Positions 27,182-35,230 of a stretch of 64,000 bases of DNA are shown here, in pieces. Source of the DNA: Lachnospiraceae bacterium (GTDB taxonomy: Bacteria > Bacillota > Clostridia > Lachnospirales > Lachnospiraceae). The stretch lies in assembly GCA_022793195.1 (NCBI GenBank), contig JAAWCJ010000006.1:62001-126000 (forward strand), in the 5' to 3' direction. Each line of letters begins with the position of its first letter. Positions within the stretch are counted from its first letter, which is position 1. The translations under genes were made by a program, and so were the position numbers. The notes under the pieces were generated by a model. That model was not told where the DNA came from, did not search any database, and saw nothing but the letters and a program-made list of their open reading frames with translations.

Positions 27182-28668
27182 TGCGGCGGGAAACATTTCG
27201 GATGGAGCGGGTGACTTATATTGAACAGGGAATTCCCCAAATTGAAGATTTCAACCTTCAGATTTATGAAGGTGAGATTATGGGACTGCTTCTGATCAAT
27301 GCTTATGGAATACAGGCATTTTTAAAGCTTCTTCAAGTGAATCTTCCTCTTTATGATGGTTATGTTTATTATGGCGGAACCATGGTGAATTCCTGGAGAA
27401 TTTTTGGAAAAAGCCACAATCGGATCAGTATTATCCAGACCCAGAGCAGTCTGGCAGAAGGGTTAAAAGTATCAGAGAACATTTTTGTCATGCGCCATGG
27501 GTTTCGTCAGAGAATTATCCGCCCCGCCCTTTTGAAGCGGCAGCTGGAACCATTTTTTAAAGATATCGATATTGATATTTCTGCTGATATGTATGTGGAA
27601 AACTTGACTGTTTTTGAGAGAATTGTGGTGGAAATCCTTCGGGCCGTGATCTTGGGGCACCGTATGATTGTGCTGTGTGAAGTCAGTACCATGATCAGCG
27701 GGTCAGAGCTGGAAAAGCTTCATGAGATCATCCGCCATTATGCGGGCCAGGGGATTTCTTTTCTTTATATCAGTCTGCATTATGAAGAGATTCTTCAGAT
27801 TTGTGACAGGGTTTCTCTGTTTGCCCACGGAAGAATCCAGAAAATAACCAGATATTCAGAAATGGAAGAAGATTCCAGGCGGTTTTATTCCGAAGAAATG
27901 TTCCAGATGGTTCGCGGGCATCTGGAACAGCTTCAAAATATTTCTGAAAACAGAAAAATTGTGCTTTCCTTTGAGGATGTTTCTTTTGAAAGTTTAGACC
28001 ATTTAACCTTTGATATTTTTGAAGGAGAATGTCTTACGATTCAAAGTTTAAGTGAAAAAGTATTCCAGAAGTTTATAGACTTTTTAGAAGAAAAAATCCC
28101 CCTGGAAGAAGGCGCTGTTTGTATGGAAGGCTGTCCGATACGGTTTCAGTGTAATAAAGATATTGCTATTTTGCGGGAGCAGCCCACCAAAACTATGATT
28201 TTCCCGGAATTAAATAATATGGATAACCTTTGGTTTGGCCTTTCCAGGCGGGTATCCCATGTGTGGAACAGCCGGAAAATCCGTAACAGTATCCGGCAGG
28301 AATATGGAAAAGAACTGGGAGAGGATTTTTTTTCCCTTTATCCGGATCAACTGTCAGAACGACAGAAATGCAGACTTATTTATACACGAATTCTTTTACA
28401 ACGTCCTAAGGTTGTCTTTTGTATTCAGCCTTTTAAGGGTTCGGATCTCCCTCACCGGATGTTTATCTGGAAAATGTTAAGAATGCTTTTGGACAAAGGA
28501 ATTGCTGTCATAATCCTGGCAGTGAACCTGGCAGATTCCATGTCCTTATCGGAACGGCTTTTGCGAATTGGTCCTTCCGGTGTGGAGGAGGAAATCAACA
28601 GGAGTGCTTTCGGTTCTCTTCCTGCAACCGTTCCCTGGAAATATTTGTATCAGGAAGAAATTCTATAA
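27181..28668 (+). CDS. Degenerate RbsA/MglA-like tandem ABC ATPase (probable pseudo-ATPase)
   Basis: A 495-residue protein with the size and two-domain layout of the intact importer ATPase encoded 7 kb upstream, but without its catalytic motifs. In domain 1 the Walker A region reads LLLINAYGIQAF (residues 36-47, no GKST), Walker B Asp is Cys166 (LCEVST), and the switch region is ISLHYEE with Leu at 199. In domain 2 the signature is LSERQKCRLIYTR and Walker B is VFCIQPFKGSD, with no DE pair. The Q-loop glutamine in domain 1 remains. The frame is unbroken, so the loss looks selected rather than decay. It should not hydrolyse ATP; a regulatory or scaffold role with the kinase is inferred. Its start overlaps the kinase stop (TAATG). 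Confidence 0.9.
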   Translation: MRRETFRMERVTYIEQGIPQIEDFNLQIYEGEIMGLLLINAYGIQAFLKLLQVNLPLYDGYVYYGGTMVNSWRIFGKSHNRISIIQTQSSLAEGLKVSENIFVMRHGFRQRIIRPALLKRQLEPFFKDIDIDISADMYVENLTVFERIVVEILRAVILGHRMIVLCEVSTMISGSELEKLHEIIRHYAGQGISFLYISLHYEEILQICDRVSLFAHGRIQKITRYSEMEEDSRRFYSEEMFQMVRGHLEQLQNISENRKIVLSFEDVSFESLDHLTFDIFEGECLTIQSLSEKVFQKFIDFLEEKIPLEEGAVCMEGCPIRFQCNKDIAILREQPTKTMIFPELNNMDNLWFGLSRRVSHVWNSRKIRNSIRQEYGKELGEDFFSLYPDQLSERQKCRLIYTRILLQRPKVVFCIQPFKGSDLPHRMFIWKMLRMLLDKGIAVIILAVNLADSMSLSERLLRIGPSGVEEEINRSAFGSLPATVPWKYLYQEEIL

Positions 28669-28691
28669 ACCACCATTTGAAGTGGGATAGT

Positions 28692-28727
28692 GTCGGTTGA
28701 CTGGAGCGTGTGTCCATGTCAATCGAC
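28692..28727. repeat. Hairpin between convergent genes
   Basis: GTCGGTTGAC and GTCAATCGAC form a 10-bp stem (one G-T) around a 16-base loop, covering the end of popT. No T-run follows on either strand, so it may be a weak terminator or an RNA-stability element. TCAATCGACG, its right arm, recurs at two other intergenic places in the window. Confidence 0.5.
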
Positions 28728-29525
28728 GCTAGAGTCAGCTTTTGATAAAAGCCAGGTGATTAAAAATCCGGAAATGGACAAAAAAAGGCAAAGTACCAGG
28801 CGCTCTCCGGCGGGCATGGCAGGGAGCGCTTCAAAAATGTCCCAAAGTGAGGCTGTCACAAAGCCCAGGATGACCATATAGGATACTGTCGGATGCTGCT
28901 TCATGGCTTTAGCCAAAAATCGGGTCAAACAGAAGACGCCTGCCAATATCCCTGTTAAAAAAGGAAGCATTAAAACAAATTGCCCTTTTCCCATGGCCCT
29001 TAAAACGAAGTCATAGACGCCCATCATATAAAGCATAGAGGAAAAGGATATTCCGGGAAGTACCAGCGCCAGCGCGCCGAGGACACCTGCCAGAAACTGG
29101 ACCAGGAAGCTTAAAGGAGTATTTGCTGCTTCTCCGAAAATATTTCCCGGTAAAAATCGGCACAGAAATACAAAAAAAATGCCAGCTCCCAGATATCCCA
29201 TGGTTTTGCGGGAAAGCGGCGGATTTCCGGCTTCTTTATAGATAACAGGGACCCCGCCTAAAATAGCGCCCAATACAAAAAAAGCCATCTCCTGGGGGAA
29301 CCGCCGGTTTAAAGCAGCCATGGGCCCGGCCAGGAGGAGGAATGCGGCCGCAGCCCCGGCGGCAAACTGGAGCAGGAAAAACAGATTTTCCTTTTTAGGG
29401 GCGCTGACTGCGGCGATGAGTTTTTCATAAACTCCTAAAATCATGGACATAGTACCTCCGCTGACTCCGGGAATCAGCATGGAACCGCCGATCAGAAATG
29501 CTTTTAGAATAAGAAACCGATCCAT
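28719..29525 (-). CDS. popT: DUF368 / PopT polyprenyl-phosphate transporter
   Basis: A 268-residue membrane protein with about eight helices. The N-terminus FLIGGSMLIPGVSGGTMSMILGVYE is the hallmark of DUF368, with a second related PGISFSSMLYMMGVYD stretch in the middle: the two inverted halves of the fold. The family recycles undecaprenyl phosphate across the membrane for cell-wall synthesis. AAGGAT precedes the ATG on the minus strand. It stands alone, convergent with the pseudo-ATPase gene and divergent from the next. Confidence 0.9.
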   Translation of the reverse strand: MDRFLILKAFLIGGSMLIPGVSGGTMSMILGVYEKLIAAVSAPKKENLFFLLQFAAGAAAAFLLLAGPMAALNRRFPQEMAFFVLGAILGGVPVIYKEAGNPPLSRKTMGYLGAGIFFVFLCRFLPGNIFGEAANTPLSFLVQFLAGVLGALALVLPGISFSSMLYMMGVYDFVLRAMGKGQFVLMLPFLTGILAGVFCLTRFLAKAMKQHPTVSYMVILGFVTASLWDIFEALPAMPAGERLVLCLFLSISGFLITWLLSKADSSVD

Positions 29526-29623
29526 TTATTTGATCCTTATATATGATATTTCCCATTTTATGCAAATGGGCAGTGGAGATATGCGCAGGTTGTTTTTATG
29601 GGGACCGGAAGTATAAAAAATTC

Positions 29624-29653
29624 TTGACAAAAATACTACGGGGCAGATAGTAT
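29624..29653 (+). promoter_or_regulatory. Sigma-A-type promoter
   Basis: TTGACA (29624-29629) is followed after 18 bases by TAGTAT (29648-29653), 20 bases before the start codon of the next gene. The leader would be very short. Confidence 0.6.
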
Positions 29654-29672
29654 AAGTTTTGGAGGGAACCAT

Positions 29673-30320
29673 ATGCCTGAGAATAAATATTTTAAAAATG
29701 CGCTGTCTGATTTTGTCTTTGATATGGCAGACGGAGGGGCAATCCGCCATTTGTCAGAAAGTGGCTATACGGTAAATCAGATTATGAAACGGCTGGATTT
29801 TCCTGTTTCTTATGAAAAGGTGCAAAAGACGGTCTGGGAGAATCTGCTGGCAAGTAGGGTTGTTCTTTTGGATGAACCGGGAGACGAAAGCCCGGAAGAA
29901 AAGGCTGTCTATGTGGAAGACCGTACAAGATTTGGAAAAATCAGCTTCCGGCGTACCGTAATTCCCGAAAAAATATGCCGGCCGGTAAAATGGAGCGTGA
30001 GTACATATGGCCGGGATACAGGAATAGATTTAAATATGCTTTTGTCTGAAAAATGTAGGAAAAATAACTGTGAAACAGCTTATGCGTCTTGTGATTTTGG
30101 TATCCTGAAAGCAAAAGATCTAAAACAATATCAAAATCTCCTCAGTATTTTGAACGAACGGCAAAAGGAATATGTGGAAGGGCTTTTGTGGCCCAGAAAA
30201 AGGGTATATCACCGTATGGATACCAGGATGTCGGAAATTTTATTTTTACTGCTTCGTTCCGGAAGTTATATGGGATCTTTCTACTTCATGGAATTGGAAG
30301 AAAAAATAATTATAAAATAA
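29673..30320 (+). CDS. Hypothetical protein with helix-turn-helix-like N-terminus
   Basis: A 215-residue protein I do not recognise. Residues 18-45 (GAIRHLSESGYTVNQIMKRL) resemble a helix-turn-helix, which could suggest DNA binding. The rest is mixed and charged, with two cysteines close together (CRKNNC) and no membrane helix. GGAGG sits before the ATG, and a near-consensus promoter lies just upstream. The threonine aldolase gene follows after 25 bases and could be in the same transcript. Confidence 0.75.
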   Translation: MPENKYFKNALSDFVFDMADGGAIRHLSESGYTVNQIMKRLDFPVSYEKVQKTVWENLLASRVVLLDEPGDESPEEKAVYVEDRTRFGKISFRRTVIPEKICRPVKWSVSTYGRDTGIDLNMLLSEKCRKNNCETAYASCDFGILKAKDLKQYQNLLSILNERQKEYVEGLLWPRKRVYHRMDTRMSEILFLLLRSGSYMGSFYFMELEEKIIIK

Positions 30321-30345
30321 AAACTTATTTCAGGGAGGAAATATA

Positions 30346-31380
30346 ATGATACGGTTTAATAACGATTATAATCACGGCGCCCACCCCCGGATTTTGGAGG
30401 CCCTTGCTAAAAGCAACACAGAAAGTTATGGCGGGTATGGCCAGGATATCTGGTGTGAAAAAGCTGCTGAAGAAATCAAACGCTGTGCCGGATGTCCTGA
30501 TGGGAGCGTCCACTTTCTGATTGGCGGGACACAGGCCAATTTTACAGTAATTGCAGCGGCGCTTCGTCCATATCAGGGGGTAATCAGCCCGGAAACGGGA
30601 CATATCAATGCCCATGAGACAGGAGCTGTAGAAAATTGTGGGCACAAAATTTTTGCTCTTCCGGCCAAAGATGGAAAAATCACTGCCACACAGATTGAGA
30701 AGGAAGCGGAAACCTATGCCTCCAGTTCCATCAAGGAGCATATTGTCCAGCCGAAACTGGTCTATCTGTCTTATCCTACGGAATACGGAACGCTCTATTC
30801 CAAAAAAGAACTGGAAGAAATCTATGAAGTATGCCAAAAATATGGATTATTCCTTTTCATCGACGGGGCCAGGCTGGGGTATGGAATCGGTTCGCCTGAG
30901 GCAGACCTGACTTTTAAGGATTTTTCTGCGCTCTCAGACGTCTTTACCTGTGGAGGCACCAAATGTGGGACATTGTTTGGGGAAGCTGTTGTTATTACAA
31001 ACCACAGGCTGAAAGAGGGGTTCCGATGTTTTATGAAACAAAATGGCGCCATGCTTGCAAAAGGATGGCTGTTGGGCCTTCAGTTTTATACTTTATTTCA
31101 GGATGGCCTGTATTTTGAAATTACAAAACAGGCAGTTGACTATGCCATGAAAATAAAATCCGCGTTTGAAAGAAAAGGAATCTCTTTCTATGCCGAAAGT
31201 TTTACGAATCAGCAGTTTGTTCTCCTGAATCAGAAGCAGATGGAAAAACTGGCAGAAAACTGTATTTTTAAAGTGGATGAAAAAGTAAATGAGCAGTTAA
31301 GCTGTGTGCGTTTTTGCACAAGCTGGAGTACGACCGAAGAGGAAGTAAACGCTTTGGTGACAGAAATAAACAAGCTGTAA
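30346..31380 (+). CDS. ltaE: Low-specificity threonine aldolase / beta-eliminating lyase family, PLP enzyme
   Basis: A 344-residue fold-type I PLP enzyme. The N-terminus FNNDYNHGAHPRILEAL, YGGYGQD, the substrate/PLP region LIGGTQANFTVIAAALRP, PLP-binding aspartate in FLFIDGARLGYGI, and the Schiff-base lysine in TCGGTKCGTLFGEAVV are all present. It should cleave L-threonine (or allo-threonine) to glycine and acetaldehyde; related tryptophanase-like enzymes are possible. A purine-rich site, GGGAGGAAA, precedes the ATG. The Crp/Fnr gene begins 14 bases later. Confidence 0.9.
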   Translation: MIRFNNDYNHGAHPRILEALAKSNTESYGGYGQDIWCEKAAEEIKRCAGCPDGSVHFLIGGTQANFTVIAAALRPYQGVISPETGHINAHETGAVENCGHKIFALPAKDGKITATQIEKEAETYASSSIKEHIVQPKLVYLSYPTEYGTLYSKKELEEIYEVCQKYGLFLFIDGARLGYGIGSPEADLTFKDFSALSDVFTCGGTKCGTLFGEAVVITNHRLKEGFRCFMKQNGAMLAKGWLLGLQFYTLFQDGLYFEITKQAVDYAMKIKSAFERKGISFYAESFTNQQFVLLNQKQMEKLAENCIFKVDEKVNEQLSCVRFCTSWSTTEEEVNALVTEINKL

Positions 31381-31394
31381 ACAGGAGAATCAGG

Positions 31395-32069
31395 ATGCCC
31401 CAGACAATATTTGAATCCGTTTATAAAGAAATGTTTCCTTTTTGGGACAGTATACCAGATACCGATAAGGCTTATATTTGCCAAAATTCTTATGTTATAA
31501 CTTATCCAAAAGGAAAAAACATTCACGATGGCAGTGAATGTTCCGGTGTGATTTTTGTCCGTTCCGGGAGCCTCAGACTTTATATACTGTCAGATGAAGG
31601 AAAGGACATTACGCTTTATCGTCTGCACAAAGGGGATATGTGCATGTTGTCCGCCTCCTGTGTACTTGATGCCATTACCTTTGATGTGTTGATAGACGTT
31701 GAAGAGGACAGTGAATGTTATATTATTGGCGGTTCTGCATTTGCGGCAGTTGCGAAACGGAATCCTGATGTTAAAATATTTGCCCTTGAAACTGCTGTCG
31801 GCCGTTTTTCAGATGTGATGTGGGTATTGCAGCAAATTCTTTTTATGAGTATGGATAAGCGGCTCGCCATTTTCCTTTCTGATGAATCGGCAAGAACCAA
31901 TTCCGATATCATTCCATTAACCCACGGACAGATTGCCCGGTATATGGGCTCTGCCCGTGAGGTTGTATCAAGAATGTTAAAATACTTTGCTGGTGAAGGC
32001 ATTGTGGAAGTTTCACGGAAAGGCATTAAAATCCTCGATAAGAAACGCCTTCGCAAATTAACTTTCTAG
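31395..32069 (+). CDS. Crp/Fnr-family transcription regulator
   Basis: A 224-residue regulator with an N-terminal cyclic-nucleotide-binding-like beta-barrel (SGVIFVRSGSLRLYILSDEG, LYRLHKGDMCMLSASC) and a C-terminal winged helix (LTHGQIARYMGSAREVVSRMLKYFAGEGIV, read in two parts). The N-terminal cysteine cluster of oxygen-sensing Fnr is not evident, so its signal is unknown; a redox or nitrosative signal would fit the neighbour. AGGAG lies seven bases before ATG 31395. Its end overlaps the end of the convergent thioredoxin gene by 12 bases. It probably regulates that gene, see the operator at 32440-32452. Confidence 0.93.
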   Translation: MPQTIFESVYKEMFPFWDSIPDTDKAYICQNSYVITYPKGKNIHDGSECSGVIFVRSGSLRLYILSDEGKDITLYRLHKGDMCMLSASCVLDAITFDVLIDVEEDSECYIIGGSAFAAVAKRNPDVKIFALETAVGRFSDVMWVLQQILFMSMDKRLAIFLSDESARTNSDIIPLTHGQIARYMGSAREVVSRMLKYFAGEGIVEVSRKGIKILDKKRLRKLTF

Positions 32070-32366
32070 CATAGCAAGAATTTCGGGTTTCGGTCTTGCA
32101 CCTGCTGACTGGCTGGTGATTTGGCCATTTTTAATCACAGCCAGAGTCGGAATACTTAAAACGCTAAATGCCTGCGCCAATTCCGGTTCTTTATCCACAT
32201 TAATCTTTCCCACAAGGTATTGAGGATTTTCTTTCGCAATTTCATCTACGATGGGAGATACCATGCGGCAGGGACCGCACCAGTCAGCGTAAAAATCCAG
32301 AAGTACTGGTTTGCTGCTGTTCTTGACAGAGTTAAAATTATTTTTATTTACAACAAGTATGGACAT
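32058..32366 (-). CDS. trxA: Thioredoxin
   Basis: A 102-residue cytoplasmic thioredoxin with redox site WCGPC (Cys30, Cys33), the preceding DFYADW, and the cis-proline loop SIPTLAVIKNGQ. It reduces protein disulfides. The start is at MSILVVNKNNF with AAGGAAGG upstream, rather than nine codons earlier. It is the only gene in this transcript and lies tail-to-tail with the Crp/Fnr gene. Confidence 0.96.
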   Translation of the reverse strand: MSILVVNKNNFNSVKNSSKPVLLDFYADWCGPCRMVSPIVDEIAKENPQYLVGKINVDKEPELAQAFSVLSIPTLAVIKNGQITSQSAGARPKPEILAMLES

Positions 32367-32411
32367 AATCGTTACCTTCCTTTCTGTTTGCAATTTCTTT
32401 TTGTTTTTATC

Positions 32412-32452
32412 AGTATACGAAAAGATATCTTTTTGTTCAGTGACAAAGTCAC
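32412..32452 (-). promoter_or_regulatory. Thioredoxin promoter with Crp/Fnr-like operator
   Basis: On the minus strand the -10 is TATACT (32417-32412), and the -35 (CTGAAC, 17-base spacer) is poor. A perfect inverted repeat GTGAC-TTT-GTCAC covers 32452-32440. If transcription starts seven bases after the -10, its centre lies at -41, the place where class II Crp/Fnr activators bind. Confidence 0.65.
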
Positions 32453-32535
32453 AAAAGGAAATCAGATATCCCCTTATCCGGATCCGGCAGCTTTTACGGG
32501 AAGAAAGTACAGCTATTATCCTTGTGGAGAAAGAA

Positions 32536-32564
32536 TTGATAATTGTGGTTGTTGGTCGTATAAT
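32536..32564 (+). promoter_or_regulatory. Sigma-A-type promoter of the radical SAM / RNase G operon
   Basis: TTGATA (32536-32541), a 17-base spacer and a perfect TATAAT (32559-32564). The predicted start is about 43 bases before the GTG start codon. Confidence 0.8.
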
Positions 32565-32613
32565 AGAAAAAAGCTTTTCCTGCTAAAAAACAAATACCCA
32601 AGAGGAGAATACT

Positions 32614-34554
32614 GTGGAATTACAAAATAAAAATGCGTCGGGATTATCATACGATTTACACGATAATCCTGATAAAAAAGAAAGAAAATTAGCACTAAGC
32701 GATAAAATTTTACTGAGTGTGGAGAAACCCGCCCGCTATATCGGCGGCGAAATAAATGCTGTCATGAAGGATCTTTCCAAAGTGGACGTCCGCTTCGCCA
32801 TGTGTTTTCCCGACGTATATGAGATCGGCATGTCCCACCTTGGTATTCAGATTCTCTATGATATGTTTAACCGCAGGGAAGATGTCTGGTGTGAGAGGGT
32901 GTATTCTCCCTGGCTGGATATGGACAAACTTCTTCGGAAAGAGAAGATTCCCCTGTTTACCCTGGAAAGCCAGACACCGGTAAAAAATATGGATTTCCTG
33001 GGAATTACCATTCAGTATGAAATGTGTTATACCAATATTCTTCAGATTCTGGATTTATCCCATATCCCCTTCTTTTCGGCAGAACGCGGGGAAGACTGCC
33101 CCATTGTGATTGGCGGTGGCCCCTGTACTTATAACCCTGAACCTGTCGCAGAGTTTTTTGATTTGTTTTACATCGGAGAAGGAGAGACCGTTTATTACGA
33201 ACTGATTGACTTATATAAAACAGTACGTGCAAAGCAAGGCAGCCGTCATACATTTTTAGAGCTGGCAGCGGAGATTCCCGGAATCTATGTACCGGCTCTT
33301 TACGATGTGCAGTATCATGAAGATGGGACTTTAAAAGCAATGCAACCGAACAATCCACACGCTCCAGAGAAAGTGGTAAAACAGCTTGTGGTGGATATGC
33401 AGAAGGTTTCCTACCCTGAAAAGCCCATTGTTCCTTATCTAAAGGCAACGCAGGACAGGGTCGTGTTGGAAATCCAGCGGGGATGTATCCGGGGCTGCCG
33501 GTTTTGCCAGGCAGGTATGGTATATCGTCCCGTCAGGGAGAGAAGTATCGAAGATTTAAAACGATATGCTGTTCGGCTTTTGGAAAGTACGGGGCATGAC
33601 GAAATTTCCCTGAGTTCTTTAAGTTCCAGTGATTACAGCTGCCTGAAAGAATTAGTTACCTTCCTCATAGAGCAATTTAGGGATAAAGATGTAAATATTT
33701 CCCTGCCCTCCCTTCGGATTGATGCCTTTTCGTTAGATGTTATGAGCCGGATACAAGATGTAAAAAAAAGCAGTTTGACTTTCGCGCCCGAAGCCGGAAG
33801 CCAGAGGATGAGGAACGTCATCAATAAAGGCCTGACGGAAGAGGTGATTCTCTCCGGGGCGGCCGAAGCCTTCCGGGGCGGCTGGAATAAAGTAAAACTT
33901 TACTTTATGCTGGGACTACCCACAGAAACAAAAGAAGACATGGAAGGTATTGCGGCGCTGGCCAACCAGGTTGCAAAAACATATTACGAAACCGTCCCAA
34001 AGGAAAACAGACAGGGGCGGGTACAGGTGATTTCCAGTACTTCTTTCTTTATACCGAAACCCTTTACACCTTTTCAGTGGGCTTCCATGTTTACAAAAGA
34101 AGAGTATTTGGAAAAAGCCCATTTCGTAAATGATGCAATGAAAAAACAGTTGAACCATAAAAGCCTTCGTTATAATTGGCATGAAGCAGATGTTTCCGTA
34201 CTGGAAGGAGTTCTGGCAAGGGGGGACAGGAGAGTAAGCCGTGGTATCCTGGCTGCTTACCGCCTTGGCTGTCTTTATGATTCCTGGTCAGAATGTTTTG
34301 ACAATGAGAAATGGATGAAAGCGTTTGAAGAAGAGGGGATTGATATTGCATTTTATAATCTCAGAGAGCGTCCGCTTGATGAGCTTCTTCCCTGGGATTT
34401 TATTGACACAGGAGTCACAAAAGAATTCTTAAAACGGGAATGGCAGCGGGCAATGGAAGAGATTACCACACCCAACTGCCGTATTCAGTGCCAGGGATGT
34501 GGTGTCAAAAAATTTGGAGGTGGCGTCTGCTTTGAAAATCAGGATAAAATTTAA
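32614..34554 (+). CDS. TIGR03960-family B12-binding-domain radical SAM protein
   Basis: A 646-residue protein. The opening LSDKILLSVEKPARYIGGE is characteristic of the family; it is followed by a Rossmann-like, B12-binding-type domain (FPDVYEIGMSHLGIQIL) and the radical SAM domain with CIRGCRFCQAG (CxxxCxxC). The final part (CRIQCQGCGVKKFGGGVC) has a second cysteine group. GTG 32614 has AGGAG just upstream. Reaction unknown. It is nearly always found, as here, next to the DUF2344 gene and RNase G, which suggests an RNA- or ribosome-related role (inference). Confidence 0.92.
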   Translation: MELQNKNASGLSYDLHDNPDKKERKLALSDKILLSVEKPARYIGGEINAVMKDLSKVDVRFAMCFPDVYEIGMSHLGIQILYDMFNRREDVWCERVYSPWLDMDKLLRKEKIPLFTLESQTPVKNMDFLGITIQYEMCYTNILQILDLSHIPFFSAERGEDCPIVIGGGPCTYNPEPVAEFFDLFYIGEGETVYYELIDLYKTVRAKQGSRHTFLELAAEIPGIYVPALYDVQYHEDGTLKAMQPNNPHAPEKVVKQLVVDMQKVSYPEKPIVPYLKATQDRVVLEIQRGCIRGCRFCQAGMVYRPVRERSIEDLKRYAVRLLESTGHDEISLSSLSSSDYSCLKELVTFLIEQFRDKDVNISLPSLRIDAFSLDVMSRIQDVKKSSLTFAPEAGSQRMRNVINKGLTEEVILSGAAEAFRGGWNKVKLYFMLGLPTETKEDMEGIAALANQVAKTYYETVPKENRQGRVQVISSTSFFIPKPFTPFQWASMFTKEEYLEKAHFVNDAMKKQLNHKSLRYNWHEADVSVLEGVLARGDRRVSRGILAAYRLGCLYDSWSECFDNEKWMKAFEEEGIDIAFYNLRERPLDELLPWDFIDTGVTKEFLKREWQRAMEEITTPNCRIQCQGCGVKKFGGGVCFENQDKI

Positions 34555-35230
34555 AAAAACAGGGATTATGAAATTCATCGGACACCTGGATGTCATGCGT
34601 TATTTCCAAAAGGTTAACCGGAGAGCAGGTGTAGATATTGTTTTTTCCGGCGGTTTTAGCCCTCATCAGGTCATGTCTTTTGCTGCACCACTTGGACTGG
34701 GGCTTACCAGCCAGGGAGAATATTTGGATATGGAAGTGAACTCCTGCGAGTCTTCAGAATCCATGATCCGCAAGATGAATGATGTTATGGCAGACGGAAT
34801 GGAAATTTTAAGTTTCCGCCTTCTTCCTGACCAGGCGAAGCCAGCTATGTCTGTGGTAGCTGCCGCTGACTATTTCCTTAAGCCGCGGGAAAATATTTGG
34901 GACAACTGGCAGAAAGATATGGAGACATTCTTTCAGCAGGAAAATATTCGTGTTTTGAAAAAAACAAAGAAAAATGAAAAAGAAATAGATATTCGCCCTC
35001 TTATTTATAACTGGCAGATGGAAGAAAATGGCGTACGTCTTATTCTGGCCGCCGGAAGTATGGATAATTTAAAGCCGGAACTTTTATTGGAAGCGTTTTT
35101 CAGATATACAGGAAGGGATTACATTCCTCATTGCTTTTTTATCCACCGCCTGGAGCTTTATGCCTGGAGCGGGGATGGGGAAGATCGAAAACTTAAAGCT
35201 TTGGAGGACTTTGGAGAGGATATTTTATGA
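34532..35230 (+). CDS. TIGR03936 / DUF2344 radical SAM-associated protein
   Basis: A 232-residue partner of the preceding radical SAM protein. The start has the family pattern KIRIKFKKTGIMKFIGHLDV then GGFSPHQVMSFAAPLGLGL. TTG 34532 is taken as start because GGAGG lies 11 bases before it and the alignment to the family begins there. It overlaps the upstream gene by 23 bases and the next gene by four. In some bacteria the two proteins are fused, which supports a shared function. Confidence 0.88.
   Translation: MKIRIKFKKTGIMKFIGHLDVMRYFQKVNRRAGVDIVFSGGFSPHQVMSFAAPLGLGLTSQGEYLDMEVNSCESSESMIRKMNDVMADGMEILSFRLLPDQAKPAMSVVAAADYFLKPRENIWDNWQKDMETFFQQENIRVLKKTKKNEKEIDIRPLIYNWQMEENGVRLILAAGSMDNLKPELLLEAFFRYTGRDYIPHCFFIHRLELYAWSGDGEDRKLKALEDFGEDIL

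Noticed and set aside
27181-28668. Simple pseudogene decay as the explanation of the degenerate ATPase
   Set aside because: The frame is complete over 495 codons with good upstream coupling; random decay would be expected to give stops or frameshifts.
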